Shown here piece by piece: positions 38,698 to 49,419 of a stretch of DNA of 64,000 nucleotides. The stretch's first letter is position 1; every line of letters starts with the position of its first letter. The notes beneath the pieces were generated by a model. The model saw only the letters and a list, made by a program, of their open reading frames with translations. It was not told the DNA's origin and ran no database searches. The stretch comes from Vibrio sonorensis (lineage in GTDB: Bacteria; Pseudomonadota; Gammaproteobacteria; Enterobacterales; Vibrionaceae). The stretch lies in the NCBI RefSeq assembly GCF_001854765.1, contig NZ_LJJE01000070.1, positions 159,878 to 223,877 of the forward strand, written 5' to 3'. The position numbers and the translations under genes were made by a program.

Positions 38698-39391
38698 TGA
38701 ATATATGTCAGAAAAACTGGCAAAAGCGATCTCAAATCCACTTTTTCCCGCTTTGGACAGTATGCTCCGAGCAGGCCGACACGTTTCCAGCGAAGATTTA
38801 GACAATCACGCGCTGCTGTCGGATTTTGAAACAGAGTTGGCACTGTTTTATCAAAGATACAACACCGAACTGGTAAAAGCTCCAGAAGGCTTCTTCTATT
38901 TGCGTCCACGTTCCACATCGCTTATCTCTCGGAGCGTGTTATCCGAACTGGATATGTTAGTTGGCAAAGTACTTTGTTACCTCTACTTAAGCCCAGAGCG
39001 ATTGGCACACGAAGGTATCTTTACCAATCAAGAACTCTATGACGAAATGTTGTCTCTCTCTGATGAGAAAAAGCTAATGAAGCTAGTGACCAACCGAGCG
39101 AGTGGTTCAGATTTAGACAAAGAAAAGTTGTTTGAAAAAGTGCGCACGTCTTTGCGACGATTACGTCGCCTCGGAATGGTCATCAACATTGGTGAGACCG
39201 GAAAGTTTCGCATCAGCGAAGCGGTGTTCCGATTTGGTGCCGACGTTCGAGTCGGTGACGACATTCGAGAAGCCCAGCTTCGACTCATTCGAGATGGTGA
39301 AGCCGTGGTTCACACACCTCAGCCAAGTCAGGGCAGTCTGCTCAATGAAGAAGAAAACAACGACAATGCAGAATTAGAAGGTGAAGTATGA
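38678..39391 (+). CDS. mukE: Chromosome partition protein MukE
   Basis: Two winged-helix domains; it binds MukF and regulates MukB ATPase. I start at the ATG at 38678 ([20 protein letters not shown]), close to E. coli Muk[30 protein letters not shown] and FRFGADVR are conserved. It is 237 aa. It overlaps mukF by 20 nt and mukB by 4 nt (ATGA). Confidence 0.95.
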   Translation: MSSIDTNEYMSEKLAKAISNPLFPALDSMLRAGRHVSSEDLDNHALLSDFETELALFYQRYNTELVKAPEGFFYLRPRSTSLISRSVLSELDMLVGKVLCYLYLSPERLAHEGIFTNQELYDEMLSLSDEKKLMKLVTNRASGSDLDKEKLFEKVRTSLRRLRRLGMVINIGETGKFRISEAVFRFGADVRVGDDIREAQLRLIRDGEAVVHTPQPSQGSLLNEEENNDNAELEGEV

Positions 39392-42300
39392 TTGAACGAG
39401 GTAAATATCAATCGCTAACCATGATTAACTGGAACGGATTTTTTGCCCGTACCTTTGATATCGATGGCTTAGTTACCACCCTATCTGGTGGTAATGGTGC
39501 AGGTAAGTCGACCACAATGGCGGCGTTTATAACCGCGTTAATCCCAGATCAAAGCTTGCTTCACTTTAGAAATACGACAGAAGCAGGCAGCAGCCAAGCG
39601 TCACGAGACAAGGGACTTTACGGAAAGCTTCAGCCCGGCGCGTGTTATGCGGCGCTAGATGTCGTTAACTCAAAGAAACAACGACTGCTGTTTGCAGTGA
39701 AGCTTCAGCAAGTGGCGGGAAGAGACAAAAAAGTCGATATCAAGCCGTTTGTGATCCAAGGATTGCCAAGTGACGTTAAGCCATCAGATGTATTGATCGA
39801 ATCCGTCTCTGCAGGCCAAGCGCGAGTCCGACAAATCAGTGAAGTGAAAGACGGCATTGCTCAATACGAAGGGGCACATTTTAAGGCCTTTAACTCGATA
39901 GTCGATTATCACGCACAGATGTTTGAGTTCGGAGTTATCCCAAAGAAACTGAGAAACTCAAGTGACCGCTCCAAGTTTTATCGCCTTATTGAAGCCTCGC
40001 TTTACGGCGGTATTTCCAGTGCCATTACCCGTTCGCTACGCGACTATTTGCTTCCGCAAAACGGCGGAGTGAAAAAAGCGTTCCAAGATATGGAATCGGC
40101 ACTGCGCGAGAACCGTATGACGCTGGAAGCGATAAAAACGACTCAAGCGGATAGAGACCTGTTTAAACATCTTATTACAGAGTCCACCAATTACGTTGCC
40201 GCCGACTACATGCGTCATGCTAATGATCGACGCAATAAGCTAGAGCAAACCCTTAACCTACGTGGCGAATTGTTTGGCTCGCGAGAAACCCTAATTGAGC
40301 AAAATCGCCTACTCAATCAAGTTCACGAAGAGCTTGAGTTACTGGTGGAGCAGGAGTCGGCTTTAGAGCAAGACTATCAATCCGCATCAGACCATCTGCA
40401 GTTGGTGCAAAATGCCCTTCGACAACAAGAAAAAATCGAGCGTTATCAAGACGATCTTGAAGAGCTAAAAGAGCGCCTTGAAGAGCAGATGATGGTCGTA
40501 GAAGAAGCCCAAGAGCGCCTCTTGTTAACAGAAGAGCAATCGACAGTATCTGAAGATGAAGTCGACAGTCTGAAAACACAGTTGGCGGACTACCAACAAG
40601 CTTTAGATGTTCAGCAAACTCGCGCGTTGCAATATCAGCAAGCTCTTGAAGCCTTGGCCAAAGCCGTGGAGTTAACGGGAAGCGATTCGCTTAATGCCGA
40701 AACCGCACCAGCTTTGCTCAATGAACTAAAACGCAAAGAGAGCGAGCAAACCGCAGACGTTCTAGCGTTAAAACACAAGTTAGATATGTCTTCGGCTGCG
40801 GCTAAGCAGTTTGAGAAAGCCCTTAGCTTGATGAAAAGTGTCGACAGCAATATTGAACGCCATCAAGCTTCAACAGCAGCGAAAAAAGCGATTCAACGAG
40901 CCAGAGACGCAAAAAATATCTTGGCTAATGAGCAGCAATGGCAGGCTCAGCATCGAGATTTAGAAAGAAGCTTGAATCAGCAGCGACAAACGCAAGAACT
41001 GGTAGAGGCGTATCGAAAGCAGTACCAAATTGAGCTGAGAGAAGAGGCGCAATTAGAGCTAGAACGCGAGCGCCATCAAGAGCTGATAGAGACGGTTGAT
41101 ATCTCTTTGGAAGAGAGCCGAGAGACTCGTGGAGAAATCAGACGCAAAGAGCAAGACGCCAGTGCTGAAATACAGCGCTTGGAAGGCATTGCTCCCAAAT
41201 GGATAGCCGCTCATAACGCACTTGAGTCACTAAAAGAACAAAGTGGTGCTGATCTGTATGACAGTCAGGCGGTAATGGCTCAAATGCAACAAGTACTTGA
41301 GCAGGAAAAAACGCAGTCACTGAAAAAAGAACGCTTATCAACGCGTCGAAATGAGCTGGAGTCGGAAATTGAACGTCTAGCTTCTCCCGGCGGTTCCAAT
41401 GACCCGCGTTTAAAAGGTCTTGCCGACACACTTGGCGGTGTATTGCTGTCCGAGATCTACGACGATATAACCATTGGTGATGCTCCGTATTTCAGTGCCA
41501 TGTATGGTCCTGCCCGACATGCTATCGTGGTATCAGACCTAAGTGGGATTGAAGAGAAATTAGTTGAGTTAGACGATTGCCCGGAAGATCTTTACATCAT
41601 TGAAGGTGATGTGGACGCATTTGATGACAGCAGTTTCGATGCGGAAGAACTAGAGGGTGCGGTTTGCGTTCGAATGAATCAGCGCCAAATGCGTTACTCT
41701 CGATTCCCAGAAATTCCACTTTTTGGTCGAGCAGCGCGTGAGCAGCGCCTAGAACTCCTTCGCAACGAAAAAGAGCAGGTGGTTGAAGAACATGCTAAAG
41801 CCGCCTTTGACTCGCAAAAGTTGCAACGACTCTATCAAGCGTTCAATCAATTTGTCGCAAACCACATTCAAATTGCCTTTGAATCCGATCCTGAACAAGC
41901 TTTGCAAACGCTGCGCGAAAACCGCGGCCAATACCAGCGTCAGCTTAGCGAACTCGACGGCAAAGAGAAGCAGCTTAAATCGCAGCGCCAGCAAAGTAAG
42001 CAGGCGATTGGCAACCTAGATAAATTAGCTCCAGTAATGGGCCTGTTCGAAGATGAGACGTTATCAGAGCGCTTTGAAGATCTAGAGTCCAAGTTAAATC
42101 GATTGTCAGAAGAGAAACGCTTCTTAGGGCAACACGGCAGTGTATTGGAAGAGCTGGAGCTTATTGTAAGCGCGCTAGAAGCTGATCCAGAACAGTTTGA
42201 TGCACTAGAAGTGGCTTACCAGAATGCTGATCAAACTCTTCAGCTGGTTAAAAAGCAAGTATTTGCCGTAGCAGACCTCGCTGAGCGTCGCCACTATTTT

Positions 42301-43842
42301 GCCTATTCAGATTCAGTGGATATGCTCTCCCAGAGCAGTGAACTGAGCGAGCAGCTCAAAGCTAAGTTAGTGGAAGCAGAGAGAGCGAGAACTCGCTACC
42401 GCGATGAACTCAAGCAGTCTCAGCATCAGTTGAACCAATACAATCAGGTTCTGGCATCACTGAAAAGCTCTCATCAGGCAAAACTCGAAACCGTGCAAGA
42501 GTTTAAACAAGAACTTCAAGAGTTTGGCGTTAATGCCGATGAAGGTGCAGAAGAACGCGCTGTTCGTCGTCGAGATGAGTTGCAAGAGCGCCTACATAGT
42601 TCGCGCAATCGCAAGAGCGAATACGAGCGAACGATCACTTCGACCGAGCTAGAGATGAAGGCGCTCGCCAAACGTGTGAAGAAGGTGCAAAAAGAGTATG
42701 TGGAACTGCGTACCTTTGTAGTCGCTGCCAAAGCGGGGTGGTGCTCCGTTCTTCGACTTGCCAGAGAAAATGACGTAGAACGCCGCCTGCACAAGCGAGA
42801 GCTTGCTTACCTCAGTGCTGGCGAGTTGCGCTCTATGTCAGATAAATCTCTTGGTGCATTGCGTCTAGCAGTGGCGGATAATGACGACTTGCGCGATGCG
42901 CTGCGTCTGTCTGAAGATAACGCACATCCAGAGCGCAAAGTGCTTTTCTATATTGCGGTATACCAGCACCTTCGCGAACGAATTCGTCAAGATATCATCC
43001 ACACCGACGATCCAGTTGAAGCGATTGAAGAGATGGAAGTGGAACTGGCGAGACTGACCGAAGAACTGACACAACGCGAGATGCGTTTGGCAATCAGTTC
43101 CGAATCGGTGGCGAGTATCATCAAAAAGACCATTCAGCGTGAGCAAAACCGAATTCGCATGCTCAACCAAGGCTTGTCGAACATTTCGTTTGGTCAAGTT
43201 AAAGGGGTTCGACTCAACGTTAACATTCGTGAAAGTCACGACGTGTTACTCAATGGTCTGGCTTCGCAACAAGAGCAGCACAAAGACCTGTTTGAATCCT
43301 CTCGATACACTTTCTCTGAAGCGATGGCGAAGCTGTTCCAGCGCGTCAATCCGCATATCGATATGGGGCAGCGTTCGCCTCAGGTCCTAGGTGAAGAGTT
43401 ACTCGACTACCGCAATTACTTGGAGCTTAGTGTGGAAGTGAATCGCGGTTCCGATGGTTGGTTGCAAGCAGAGTCTGGTGCATTATCTACTGGTGAAGCA
43501 ATTGGTACCGGTCAGTCGATATTGCTCATGGTAGTTCAAAGCTGGGAAGAAGAGTCTCGACGTTTGCGCAGCAAAGACATTGTGCCGTGTCGACTACTAT
43601 TCCTAGATGAAGCCGCACGACTGGACGCTAAGTCCATCTCGACACTGTTTGAACTCTGCGACCGTTTAGATATGCAGCTCCTTATTGCGGCGCCAGAAAA
43701 CATCAGTCCAGAGAAAGGAACGACTTACAAATTGGTTCGTAAGGTGTTTAAAGATCACGAGCACGTACACGTAGTCGGCCTGCGAGGTTTTGGCCAAAAT
43801 AGCGAACCGGTAAAAGAAGCCGAGTTGCTATTGGAAGATTAG
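39388..43842 (+). CDS. mukB: Chromosome partition protein MukB
   Basis: The SMC-like ATPase of the MukBEF condensin, 1484 aa and intact. Walker A GGNGAGKS is at 34-41. Two long coiled-coil arms enclose a hinge near 650-800 ([31 protein letters not shown]). The C-terminal head has the signature [13 protein letters not shown] and Walker [12 protein letters not shown] near 1405. It is the last gene of the cmoM-mukF-mukE-mukB run and is followed by a terminator. Confidence 0.97.
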   Translation: MIERGKYQSLTMINWNGFFARTFDIDGLVTTLSGGNGAGKSTTMAAFITALIPDQSLLHFRNTTEAGSSQASRDKGLYGKLQPGACYAALDVVNSKKQRLLFAVKLQQVAGRDKKVDIKPFVIQGLPSDVKPSDVLIESVSAGQARVRQISEVKDGIAQYEGAHFKAFNSIVDYHAQMFEFGVIPKKLRNSSDRSKFYRLIEASLYGGISSAITRSLRDYLLPQNGGVKKAFQDMESALRENRMTLEAIKTTQADRDLFKHLITESTNYVAADYMRHANDRRNKLEQTLNLRGELFGSRETLIEQNRLLNQVHEELELLVEQESALEQDYQSASDHLQLVQNALRQQEKIERYQDDLEELKERLEEQMMVVEEAQERLLLTEEQSTVSEDEVDSLKTQLADYQQALDVQQTRALQYQQALEALAKAVELTGSDSLNAETAPALLNELKRKESEQTADVLALKHKLDMSSAAAKQFEKALSLMKSVDSNIERHQASTAAKKAIQRARDAKNILANEQQWQAQHRDLERSLNQQRQTQELVEAYRKQYQIELREEAQLELERERHQELIETVDISLEESRETRGEIRRKEQDASAEIQRLEGIAPKWIAAHNALESLKEQSGADLYDSQAVMAQMQQVLEQEKTQSLKKERLSTRRNELESEIERLASPGGSNDPRLKGLADTLGGVLLSEIYDDITIGDAPYFSAMYGPARHAIVVSDLSGIEEKLVELDDCPEDLYIIEGDVDAFDDSSFDAEELEGAVCVRMNQRQMRYSRFPEIPLFGRAAREQRLELLRNEKEQVVEEHAKAAFDSQKLQRLYQAFNQFVANHIQIAFESDPEQALQTLRENRGQYQRQLSELDGKEKQLKSQRQQSKQAIGNLDKLAPVMGLFEDETLSERFEDLESKLNRLSEEKRFLGQHGSVLEELELIVSALEADPEQFDALEVAYQNADQTLQLVKKQVFAVADLAERRHYFAYSDSVDMLSQSSELSEQLKAKLVEAERARTRYRDELKQSQHQLNQYNQVLASLKSSHQAKLETVQEFKQELQEFGVNADEGAEERAVRRRDELQERLHSSRNRKSEYERTITSTELEMKALAKRVKKVQKEYVELRTFVVAAKAGWCSVLRLARENDVERRLHKRELAYLSAGELRSMSDKSLGALRLAVADNDDLRDALRLSEDNAHPERKVLFYIAVYQHLRERIRQDIIHTDDPVEAIEEMEVELARLTEELTQREMRLAISSESVASIIKKTIQREQNRIRMLNQGLSNISFGQVKGVRLNVNIRESHDVLLNGLASQQEQHKDLFESSRYTFSEAMAKLFQRVNPHIDMGQRSPQVLGEELLDYRNYLELSVEVNRGSDGWLQAESGALSTGEAIGTGQSILLMVVQSWEEESRRLRSKDIVPCRLLFLDEAARLDAKSISTLFELCDRLDMQLLIAAPENISPEKGTTYKLVRKVFKDHEHVHVVGLRGFGQNSEPVKEAELLLED

Positions 43843-43866
43843 CCAAAATCGAGTCATTGATAATAG

Positions 43867-43905
43867 AAACCGATGGGGGTCAGTTCAGAAGCCCATCGGT
43901 TTTTT
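43867..43905. terminator. mukB terminator
   Basis: AAACCGATGGG/CCCATCGGTTT, an 11-bp stem with a T run, lies between mukB and the facing regulator gene. Confidence 0.88.
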
Positions 43906-43983
43906 CGTATTAGTCCACTAAGGGATAGAATTCTTGGCGAAGCGTCGCATTTGGTCACGGTCGTGGATAAAGATAGTCCAGCG

Positions 43984-44661
43984 TTACACTGCAAATATTT
44001 CCGGAGTTAGGTCCACCGATTCACAAAGCGCTGGAATATCGACAAGATTGATGTGGTTTCCCGCTTCTTTGAGCAGCCCGTCAGCTTTTAGCTTTTTCAT
44101 TGCCCTTGATAGAGTTTCAGGGGTCATTCCCAATTGAGTGGCAAACAGTTTTTTGGTCACGGGCAAGCAGATTCGGCCGTCTTTGGCATTCTGAGCCCGA
44201 TAGAGATCGGCAAACTTCATTACCAGCCTTTGGTTCGCATTTACTTGGGTGAGGATGTTGACCGTATTCATTAGGTGGCAAATTCTGTTGCTCATAAAGG
44301 CCATGACCCGTATGGAGAGTTCTGGAGAGCCTGAAACCACTCTTAACACATCTTTGTAATGGAATGCGGAAAGCTCGGTATCTTGATCGACTTTTGCACT
44401 CATCGGGTAATTTCTCGGCTGCATAAACATCGCCATTTCCGCGATCAACTCACCGGCCAAAAATACCTTAAACAGTTTCTCGGCACCGTTTGGCATTAAG
44501 CGGTACAAGGTGACTTTTCCCTTGTCTACCAAGTACATGTGGTCGGCGCTCTCACCTTGATTGAAAAGCAGATGACCGGCGTCGTATTTGGAGGATTTTC
44601 GCGTTTCAAACAACGCTTGTTTCTGCTCGTCATCCAACAGCGAAATAATGGAACCCGGCAT
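43984..44661 (-). CDS. Crp/Fnr-family regulator, DNR-like
   Basis: A 225-aa regulator. The cyclic-nucleotide-like domain is about 20-130 (YDAGHLLFNQGESADHMYLV). A dimer helix and a C-terminal helix-turn-helix (QLGMTPETLSRAMKKLK) follow. It lacks the N-terminal cysteine cluster of Fnr, so it is not an Fe-S oxygen sensor. The AEMAMFMQPRNYPMSAKV region resembles the nitric-oxide regulator DNR. AAGGA lies before the ATG at 44661. It is divergent from the sORF-methyltransferase-cupin operon, with an Fnr-type box between, so it probably controls both sides. Confidence 0.82.
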   Translation of the reverse strand: MPGSIISLLDDEQKQALFETRKSSKYDAGHLLFNQGESADHMYLVDKGKVTLYRLMPNGAEKLFKVFLAGELIAEMAMFMQPRNYPMSAKVDQDTELSAFHYKDVLRVVSGSPELSIRVMAFMSNRICHLMNTVNILTQVNANQRLVMKFADLYRAQNAKDGRICLPVTKKLFATQLGMTPETLSRAMKKLKADGLLKEAGNHINLVDIPALCESVDLTPEIFAV

Positions 44662-44676
44662 AGCACATTCCTTAGC

Positions 44677-44690
44677 TTGACAATAATCAA
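44677..44690. promoter_or_regulatory. Fnr/DNR-type box
   Basis: TTGACAATAATCAA matches the Fnr/DNR consensus TTGATNNNNATCAA at 9 of 10 defined bases. It lies 16 nt before the regulator start. Confidence 0.65.
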
Positions 44691-44719
44691 GCGGTGAACG
44701 AATTTTCTTGAGATAGACT

Positions 44720-44738
44720 GCAAATAGTAATCATTATC
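44720..44738. promoter_or_regulatory. Fur box
   Basis: The 19-mer matches the Fur consensus GATAATGATAATCATTATC at 15 positions, with a perfect TAATCATTATC right half. It lies 30 nt before the 27-aa gene. Confidence 0.65.
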
Positions 44739-44767
44739 AACAGTAGTGCAACAGCAAAGGAACTGGT

Positions 44768-44851
44768 ATGGAACAAATAAGCCCGATCTTCCGGTGTATA
44801 GGCCTAGTAGCGATTGTGATTTTCTTCGTTCCCTTAATCATTTTTTGTTAG
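44768..44851 (+). CDS. 27-aa single-helix membrane protein
   Basis: A short gene coding for MEQISPIFRCIGLVAIVIFF followed by VPLIIFC. AAAGGA stands 7 nt before the ATG, and the stop TAG forms part of the next gene's ribosome site (TTAGGAGCTACC). One helix covers most of the protein, and a Cys lies on each side of it. I do not recognise the family. Its position as first gene behind a Fur and an Fnr-type box argues that it is real. Confidence 0.65.
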   Translation: MEQISPIFRCIGLVAIVIFFVPLIIFC

Positions 44852-44859
44852 GAGCTACC

Positions 44860-45666
44860 ATGTCGGAAAAACTCGTGATGCCGAACAGTCACCGAGAAGT
44901 ATCAAAAACCCCAGGGCATTGGGTGTTAGCCCAACTTGGTAAAAAAGTACTTCGACCTGGGGGCAAAGAAATCACCCAAAAAATGCTCAACGGGTTGAAA
45001 ATTAGCCCAATAGATAAGGTGGTAGAGTTTGCACCCGGTATGGGCTATACGGCTCAGCTTTGCTTACAGAAACAGCCCAAGAGTTACACCGCTATTGAAC
45101 AAGACGAACAAGCGGCGAAAATCGTGCGCTCTTACCTAAATGGCAAAGAGCAAACGTGCAAATTAGGTAACGCTCAACAGACTGGTTTAAGTGAAGAGGT
45201 TGCCACGGTGGTCTACGGGGAAGCCATGTTAACGATGCAGCCCGATAGCCGAAAAAACGAGATTATCGCCGAAGCTGCAAGGATCCTTGAAGCTGGTGGT
45301 CGATACGGGATCCACGAACTTTGCATTGAGCCAAACACCATCGATGAAAGCTTAAAGCGCGAAATACAAAAAGAGATATCAGAAACCATTCAGCACCCAG
45401 CCAAACCAGTAACCGCTTTAGAGTGGAAACAGCTAATGATAGACAATGGCTTTGAAATTGAGTTTGAGGCGGTCGCCCCTATGCACCTTTTGGAACCGAA
45501 GAGAATGATCGACGATGAAGGGGTATTTGGCTTTTTAAAGATAGCAAAAAACTTGTTGACCAAGCCGAAAGCCAGAAAGCGCGTTTTTGGGATGCGTAAG
45601 GTGTTTCGCAAGCACAAAGACAATCTAGCTGCCATTACTCTGGTAGCAAAGAAGAAGGAAAAATAA
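44860..45666 (+). CDS. Class I SAM-dependent methyltransferase
   Basis: A 268-aa protein. The SAM-binding motif VVEFAPGMGYTAQLCLQ is at about 50-66 and ARILEAGGRYGIHEL further on. The N-terminal KTPGHWVLAQLGKKVLRPGG is basic. The substrate is unknown; the C-terminal part is very basic (KPKARKRVFGMRKVFRKHK). I start at the ATG at 44860 with AGGAG before it. The reading from 44746 runs out of frame through the 27-aa gene and is not used. The cupin gene follows after 2 nt. Confidence 0.8.
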   Translation: MSEKLVMPNSHREVSKTPGHWVLAQLGKKVLRPGGKEITQKMLNGLKISPIDKVVEFAPGMGYTAQLCLQKQPKSYTAIEQDEQAAKIVRSYLNGKEQTCKLGNAQQTGLSEEVATVVYGEAMLTMQPDSRKNEIIAEAARILEAGGRYGIHELCIEPNTIDESLKREIQKEISETIQHPAKPVTALEWKQLMIDNGFEIEFEAVAPMHLLEPKRMIDDEGVFGFLKIAKNLLTKPKARKRVFGMRKVFRKHKDNLAAITLVAKKKEK

Positions 45667-45668
45667 GT

Positions 45669-45992
45669 ATGTTTGAATATACCTACTATGAAGATCTCGC
45701 AGAAACGGTTGATATTCCAAAAGCAGGGATCACAAGTCGACCAGTCTACAAAAGTGATCGGCTAAGAGCGGTCATTTTTGGCTTTGCTGAAGGGGAAGAG
45801 ATGTCGGAACACACCGCTTCGGTTCCAGCCATCGCTCAAATTGTTGAAGGCGAGTGCATTTTTACTCTAGATAATGAAGAGAAAGAGATGAAGGCCGGCG
45901 GCTGGGTTCACATGGACGCACATCTGCCACATAGTATTATCGCTAAAACGCCACTAAAACTTATGCTTTATTTATTGCGAGAACCCAAGTAA
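45669..45992 (+). CDS. Small cupin-domain protein
   Basis: A 107-aa single-domain cupin. The metal-site motif EEMSEHTASVPAIAQIVEGE has a His and a Glu but lacks the usual HxH pair, and HMDAHLPHSI supplies further His residues. It may bind iron or another metal. It is co-transcribed with the methyltransferase. Confidence 0.82.
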   Translation: MFEYTYYEDLAETVDIPKAGITSRPVYKSDRLRAVIFGFAEGEEMSEHTASVPAIAQIVEGECIFTLDNEEKEMKAGGWVHMDAHLPHSIIAKTPLKLMLYLLREPK

Positions 45993-46030
45993 TCGTCAGT
46001 TAACGAAATAAGTAGTGAGTACTAATAAGT

Positions 46031-46058
46031 AAACCGGGAGTGAACCTCCCGTTTTTTT
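46031..46058 (+). terminator. Terminator of the methyltransferase-cupin operon
   Basis: CGGGAG/CTCCCG stem with a TGAAC loop and T7, 43 nt past the cupin stop. A second weaker hairpin (46158-46183, AACAAG/CTTGTT) lies at the end of the facing ligase gene. The DNA between shows no gene. Confidence 0.85.
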
Positions 46059-46183
46059 ATCCCTGCTTTCCATTCTAATTCGGGGAATTTGATGAAACAT
46101 CGGCAAAGCATCTGCGCCGACAGCGAAGAGACAGAAAAACGCGACACGCTTAATAGTAACAAGCCCCTAGTTCGGGGACTTGT

Positions 46184-47161
46184 TTATCTTTGAATGGACT
46201 TGGCGAATATTCCAAATTGTTTGGCGGCATAGGCAACGCGTTCTTCGGGTTTGGGATAGTCAGCTGGAGAGCCAAGAGATTCGATATGGTGAAGGCGTGG
46301 CAACAAGCCAGCTCCGTTAGCAATCTGAATGGCTAAGCCGGGTCTCGCGTTCAACTCTAGCACCATTGGACCCTCCTCTTTGTCCAGAACCATATCGGTT
46401 CCCATGTAGCCAAGGCCTGTCATTTCCCAAGCGCTGGAGGCCAAAGTAAGAAGGCGTTCCCAATGGGGGACTTGTAACGTAGATAACTCTTTTCCGGTGT
46501 CTGGATGATGAGTGATCGGTTGATCAAATTGAACAGCGCGCACGGCTCTTCCTGTCGCGATGTCAATTCCCACACCGACGGCTCCTTGGTGAAGGTTTGC
46601 TTTTCCGTCGGATGCCGAAGTCGAGCAACGCATCATTGCCATAACAGGGTAGCCTTTAAACACAATGATTCGAACGTCTGGCACCCCCTCATAACTAAAG
46701 CCGTCAAAGCAGTCGTCGAATTTGATTAGGTTTTCAACCACGGCTACATCGTTTTTGCCGCCGAGGGAGAAAAGACCGGCAAGGGCGTTACTGATATGTC
46801 TTTCAACGTCTTCTTTGTTTATCGTCGCACCAGAAGGTTTGGTATAAGTCCCGTCCTTGTGAGCGATAATAACGAGTATCCCTTTCCCTCCACTTCCTTG
46901 AGCGGGTTTGATCACAAAGCCAGGCCACTTCTCTACCATTTTGTGAATGGTTTTAACTTCCGCTTGATTGCGGATGACGCCAATCAGAGTAGGGACGGTA
47001 CAACCAGCCTGCTCTGCGATGATTTTTGTTTTCAACTTGTCGTCAACTAAAGGGTATTTTGAACGATCATTATAGCGACCAATATAGCTGTGGTTGCGCT
47101 GATTCATTCCCATAATGCCCTTGTGACGCAGTTTGCTTGGTGACGTTAAGCGGGAGAACAT
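46184..47161 (-). CDS. RimK-related alpha-L-glutamate ligase-like ATP-grasp protein
   Basis: A 325-aa ATP-grasp enzyme of the RimK-related group (TIGR02291 type). The nucleotide loop is WPGFVIKPAQGSGGKGILVI, with metal and ATP residues in MGTDMVLDKEEGPMVLELNARPG. It probably joins an amino acid to a protein or peptide; the substrate is unknown. The upstream 7TM gene ends 3 nt before this start, and both belong with the retropepsin gene further upstream. Confidence 0.85.
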   Translation of the reverse strand: MFSRLTSPSKLRHKGIMGMNQRNHSYIGRYNDRSKYPLVDDKLKTKIIAEQAGCTVPTLIGVIRNQAEVKTIHKMVEKWPGFVIKPAQGSGGKGILVIIAHKDGTYTKPSGATINKEDVERHISNALAGLFSLGGKNDVAVVENLIKFDDCFDGFSYEGVPDVRIIVFKGYPVMAMMRCSTSASDGKANLHQGAVGVGIDIATGRAVRAVQFDQPITHHPDTGKELSTLQVPHWERLLTLASSAWEMTGLGYMGTDMVLDKEEGPMVLELNARPGLAIQIANGAGLLPRLHHIESLGSPADYPKPEERVAYAAKQFGIFAKSIQR

Positions 47162-47164
47162 AAC

Positions 47165-48670
47165 TCAGTCCTCCGCCAGTGGTTTAAAGCGTCTTAACTC
47201 AGTGAGACGGTAACCAGTGTATGTACCCAGCAACAAGATACCCGCAAGAACAATAAGTTGCAGACCGATAAAGTTAAAGGTCAGGTGTTGAACAAAACTG
47301 TTCGTCATTGCTAGGTATACCAATACCGCGGTTAACAGTGAACCACCGCCTTGTAAAACCACTTCTTTCGGGCCTTCCTCTTCCCAAAGGATGGACATGC
47401 GTTCGATGGTCCAAGAAAGAATAATCATTGGGAAGAACGTGATGGAGAGTCCTTCAGTTAACCCGATCTTAAAGGCGACAACGGTGAAGATACTGATGAT
47501 CATAATCACGGTAATGATAACCGCCGATATTCGAGCGACGAGCAGAAGGTTTAATCGCGACAAATAACTTCTGATAATTAGACCGGTGCCGACGATGAGT
47601 AAGAAGCCGACAATGCCTGTGACTAACTGGGTTTGTACAAAGGCAACGGCAATCAGTACTGGCATAAAGGTACCGGACGTTTTCAGTCCTATGATCACCC
47701 GAAGAAAGACCACAATCAGTGCGCCAATTGGGATCAGCATAATGGTCTTAAACATCGCTTGCTCTTCAAGGGGCAAGCTGTGAATGGAGAAGTTCAGCAG
47801 TCCGTCTGCTTCCACTTTGCTGTCCGTGGCTTGCTGAGGTGATACCTCCTGCGCGATCATGGTAAAGTGAACTTGACTGTTTCTACCGCCAATCAAATCG
47901 AGCAGAGAGACGTTTGACTCATCCCATACCAGCAGGTTTGGTTGTGCAGACCAAGTTGCGGACTCAGGGTTGAAGAGTTGCCACTGCTTACCGTTCCACA
48001 CTTGATTCATATGTTGAATACTTTGACGTCGACGCCCGTCTTCGAGTTCTATCACGCCGACGATTTTTGCAGGGATTCCTGCGTATGCCAGTATCTTGTC
48101 TACGGCATTTACCTTGCTCATCTGGTTTAGGATCAATGCAGCGTTTTGGCTATCGTTGTCGTTGAGTTGTTTGATGAGCTCACGAGCAAAAGTAGTATCG
48201 TCTGCCGAGCGTTGGCTCGCGCGTTCAATTAATGCCGTGACGGCCGCTTCCATAGGGCCATCAAACGTCGGTGGGAAGATCTTATCTTCTGGGGGAAGGG
48301 GTTCAACTTTTGCTTGTGGGTCAACAAGGAATTGCGCCTTGTAATAAATAGTTTGTGGGCCAGAAGCATGACGAATAGACCACTCTGCTCGGCGTCCCGC
48401 ATCACTGCTGACATAAGCGACACCGTAACCAGATGAAGAGGAAGACTCATTAATCAGTGTAAAGCCGTCTTGGGTATGGGGAACCGCTAATGACGCTTTG
48501 ACCGGTTTGTCTTGAGCGTTGAACTCCACTCTAGCTTCGATATCCCACATTTGACGTGTTTCGCCGGGCGTCCATGGGACACCATAACTCTGATGACGAA
48601 AAACACTAAGGGCAATACCGGCAATAATGAGAAAGACTACCGAAAGGTAGAAAGGGACTTTTGACGTCAT
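47165..48670 (-). CDS. Inactive transglutaminase-like protein with 7TM domain
   Basis: A 501-aa membrane protein with an N-terminal helix (6-23), a periplasmic region with a transglutaminase-like fold (about 130-250; AALILNQMSKVNAVDKILAY), and about seven C-terminal helices from residue 310. It matches the family described as an inactive transglutaminase fused to seven transmembrane helices. The role is unknown. It probably holds or presents a substrate for the ligase and protease encoded beside it. Confidence 0.85.
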   Translation of the reverse strand: MTSKVPFYLSVVFLIIAGIALSVFRHQSYGVPWTPGETRQMWDIEARVEFNAQDKPVKASLAVPHTQDGFTLINESSSSSGYGVAYVSSDAGRRAEWSIRHASGPQTIYYKAQFLVDPQAKVEPLPPEDKIFPPTFDGPMEAAVTALIERASQRSADDTTFARELIKQLNDNDSQNAALILNQMSKVNAVDKILAYAGIPAKIVGVIELEDGRRRQSIQHMNQVWNGKQWQLFNPESATWSAQPNLLVWDESNVSLLDLIGGRNSQVHFTMIAQEVSPQQATDSKVEADGLLNFSIHSLPLEEQAMFKTIMLIPIGALIVVFLRVIIGLKTSGTFMPVLIAVAFVQTQLVTGIVGFLLIVGTGLIIRSYLSRLNLLLVARISAVIITVIMIISIFTVVAFKIGLTEGLSITFFPMIILSWTIERMSILWEEEGPKEVVLQGGGSLLTAVLVYLAMTNSFVQHLTFNFIGLQLIVLAGILLLGTYTGYRLTELRRFKPLAED

Positions 48671-48681
48671 AAGTTACCTTT

Positions 48682-49419
48682 TTACTTCTGATTCTTGTTG
48701 GTATGGATATACTTACGACTCACATCCACTACCGCAATATCTCTGATGAATTCGCGACCTAAGAGCACAGGATGGCTCATCTGAGATCGATCTGCTAGGG
48801 TGAATTGCGCCTTTTCGTGAATTGAACCGACTTTTACCCATAATTCCACCACTGCGCGCCTTTCTCCCTCGTCGTTGGTCGATTGACGAATTTTAACAAA
48901 CCGCACGATAGGGGCTTCGATCCAGTTTGAATCGTCAGAGGTACTCGCTCCGTCTGACAGGTGGAATCGAACCCACTTTTTCCCATTTCTTTCAAAGTGT
49001 TCGATATCAATCGCATTTAGGGATGAAGTCGCAGCGCCCGTATCCACCCTCGCGTCGAAGGTTTGGTTAATTGAATCAATGCTTACTTTTTCAATCTCGC
49101 CCAACACGACAGTATCGCTAATAGCAGTGTTTGTTTTCGGCTTCGCTAGATAGCTTGTTTTAGTCGATGAATTTGATGTTTTTGATGAATGAGCAATTTT
49201 GTCAATGGACATTTGCAGAGTGAGTAAGCCGTTTTCCAAGCTTTCGATGTAGTCTGCTTGAGTACTTATCGCTAACTCCAAATTACTGATGCGATTTTCG
49301 GTCGCCGTTTGAGCATTGTTAATAGCGGTTAAAGTTTGTTGGTGGTACTGGTTTGAACCATTAATGGCGCAACCCGATAGCAATAAAAGAGCGACAGCGG
49401 GGCTCAAAATTTTAAGCAT
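48682..49419 (-). CDS. Retropepsin-like aspartic protease lipoprotein
   Basis: A 245-aa lipoprotein. The signal peptide ends in the lipobox LLLSGC (Cys at about 17). A coiled segment is near 30-75. The retropepsin domain has the catalytic ARVDTGAATSS at about 125-135 and HPVLLGREFIRDIAVVDVSR. It belongs to the PF05618 family, once called an ATP-dependent zinc protease. It is first of the three-gene set, 11 nt before the 7TM gene. Confidence 0.85.
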   Translation of the reverse strand: MLKILSPAVALLLLSGCAINGSNQYHQQTLTAINNAQTATENRISNLELAISTQADYIESLENGLLTLQMSIDKIAHSSKTSNSSTKTSYLAKPKTNTAISDTVVLGEIEKVSIDSINQTFDARVDTGAATSSLNAIDIEHFERNGKKWVRFHLSDGASTSDDSNWIEAPIVRFVKIRQSTNDEGERRAVVELWVKVGSIHEKAQFTLADRSQMSHPVLLGREFIRDIAVVDVSRKYIHTNKNQK

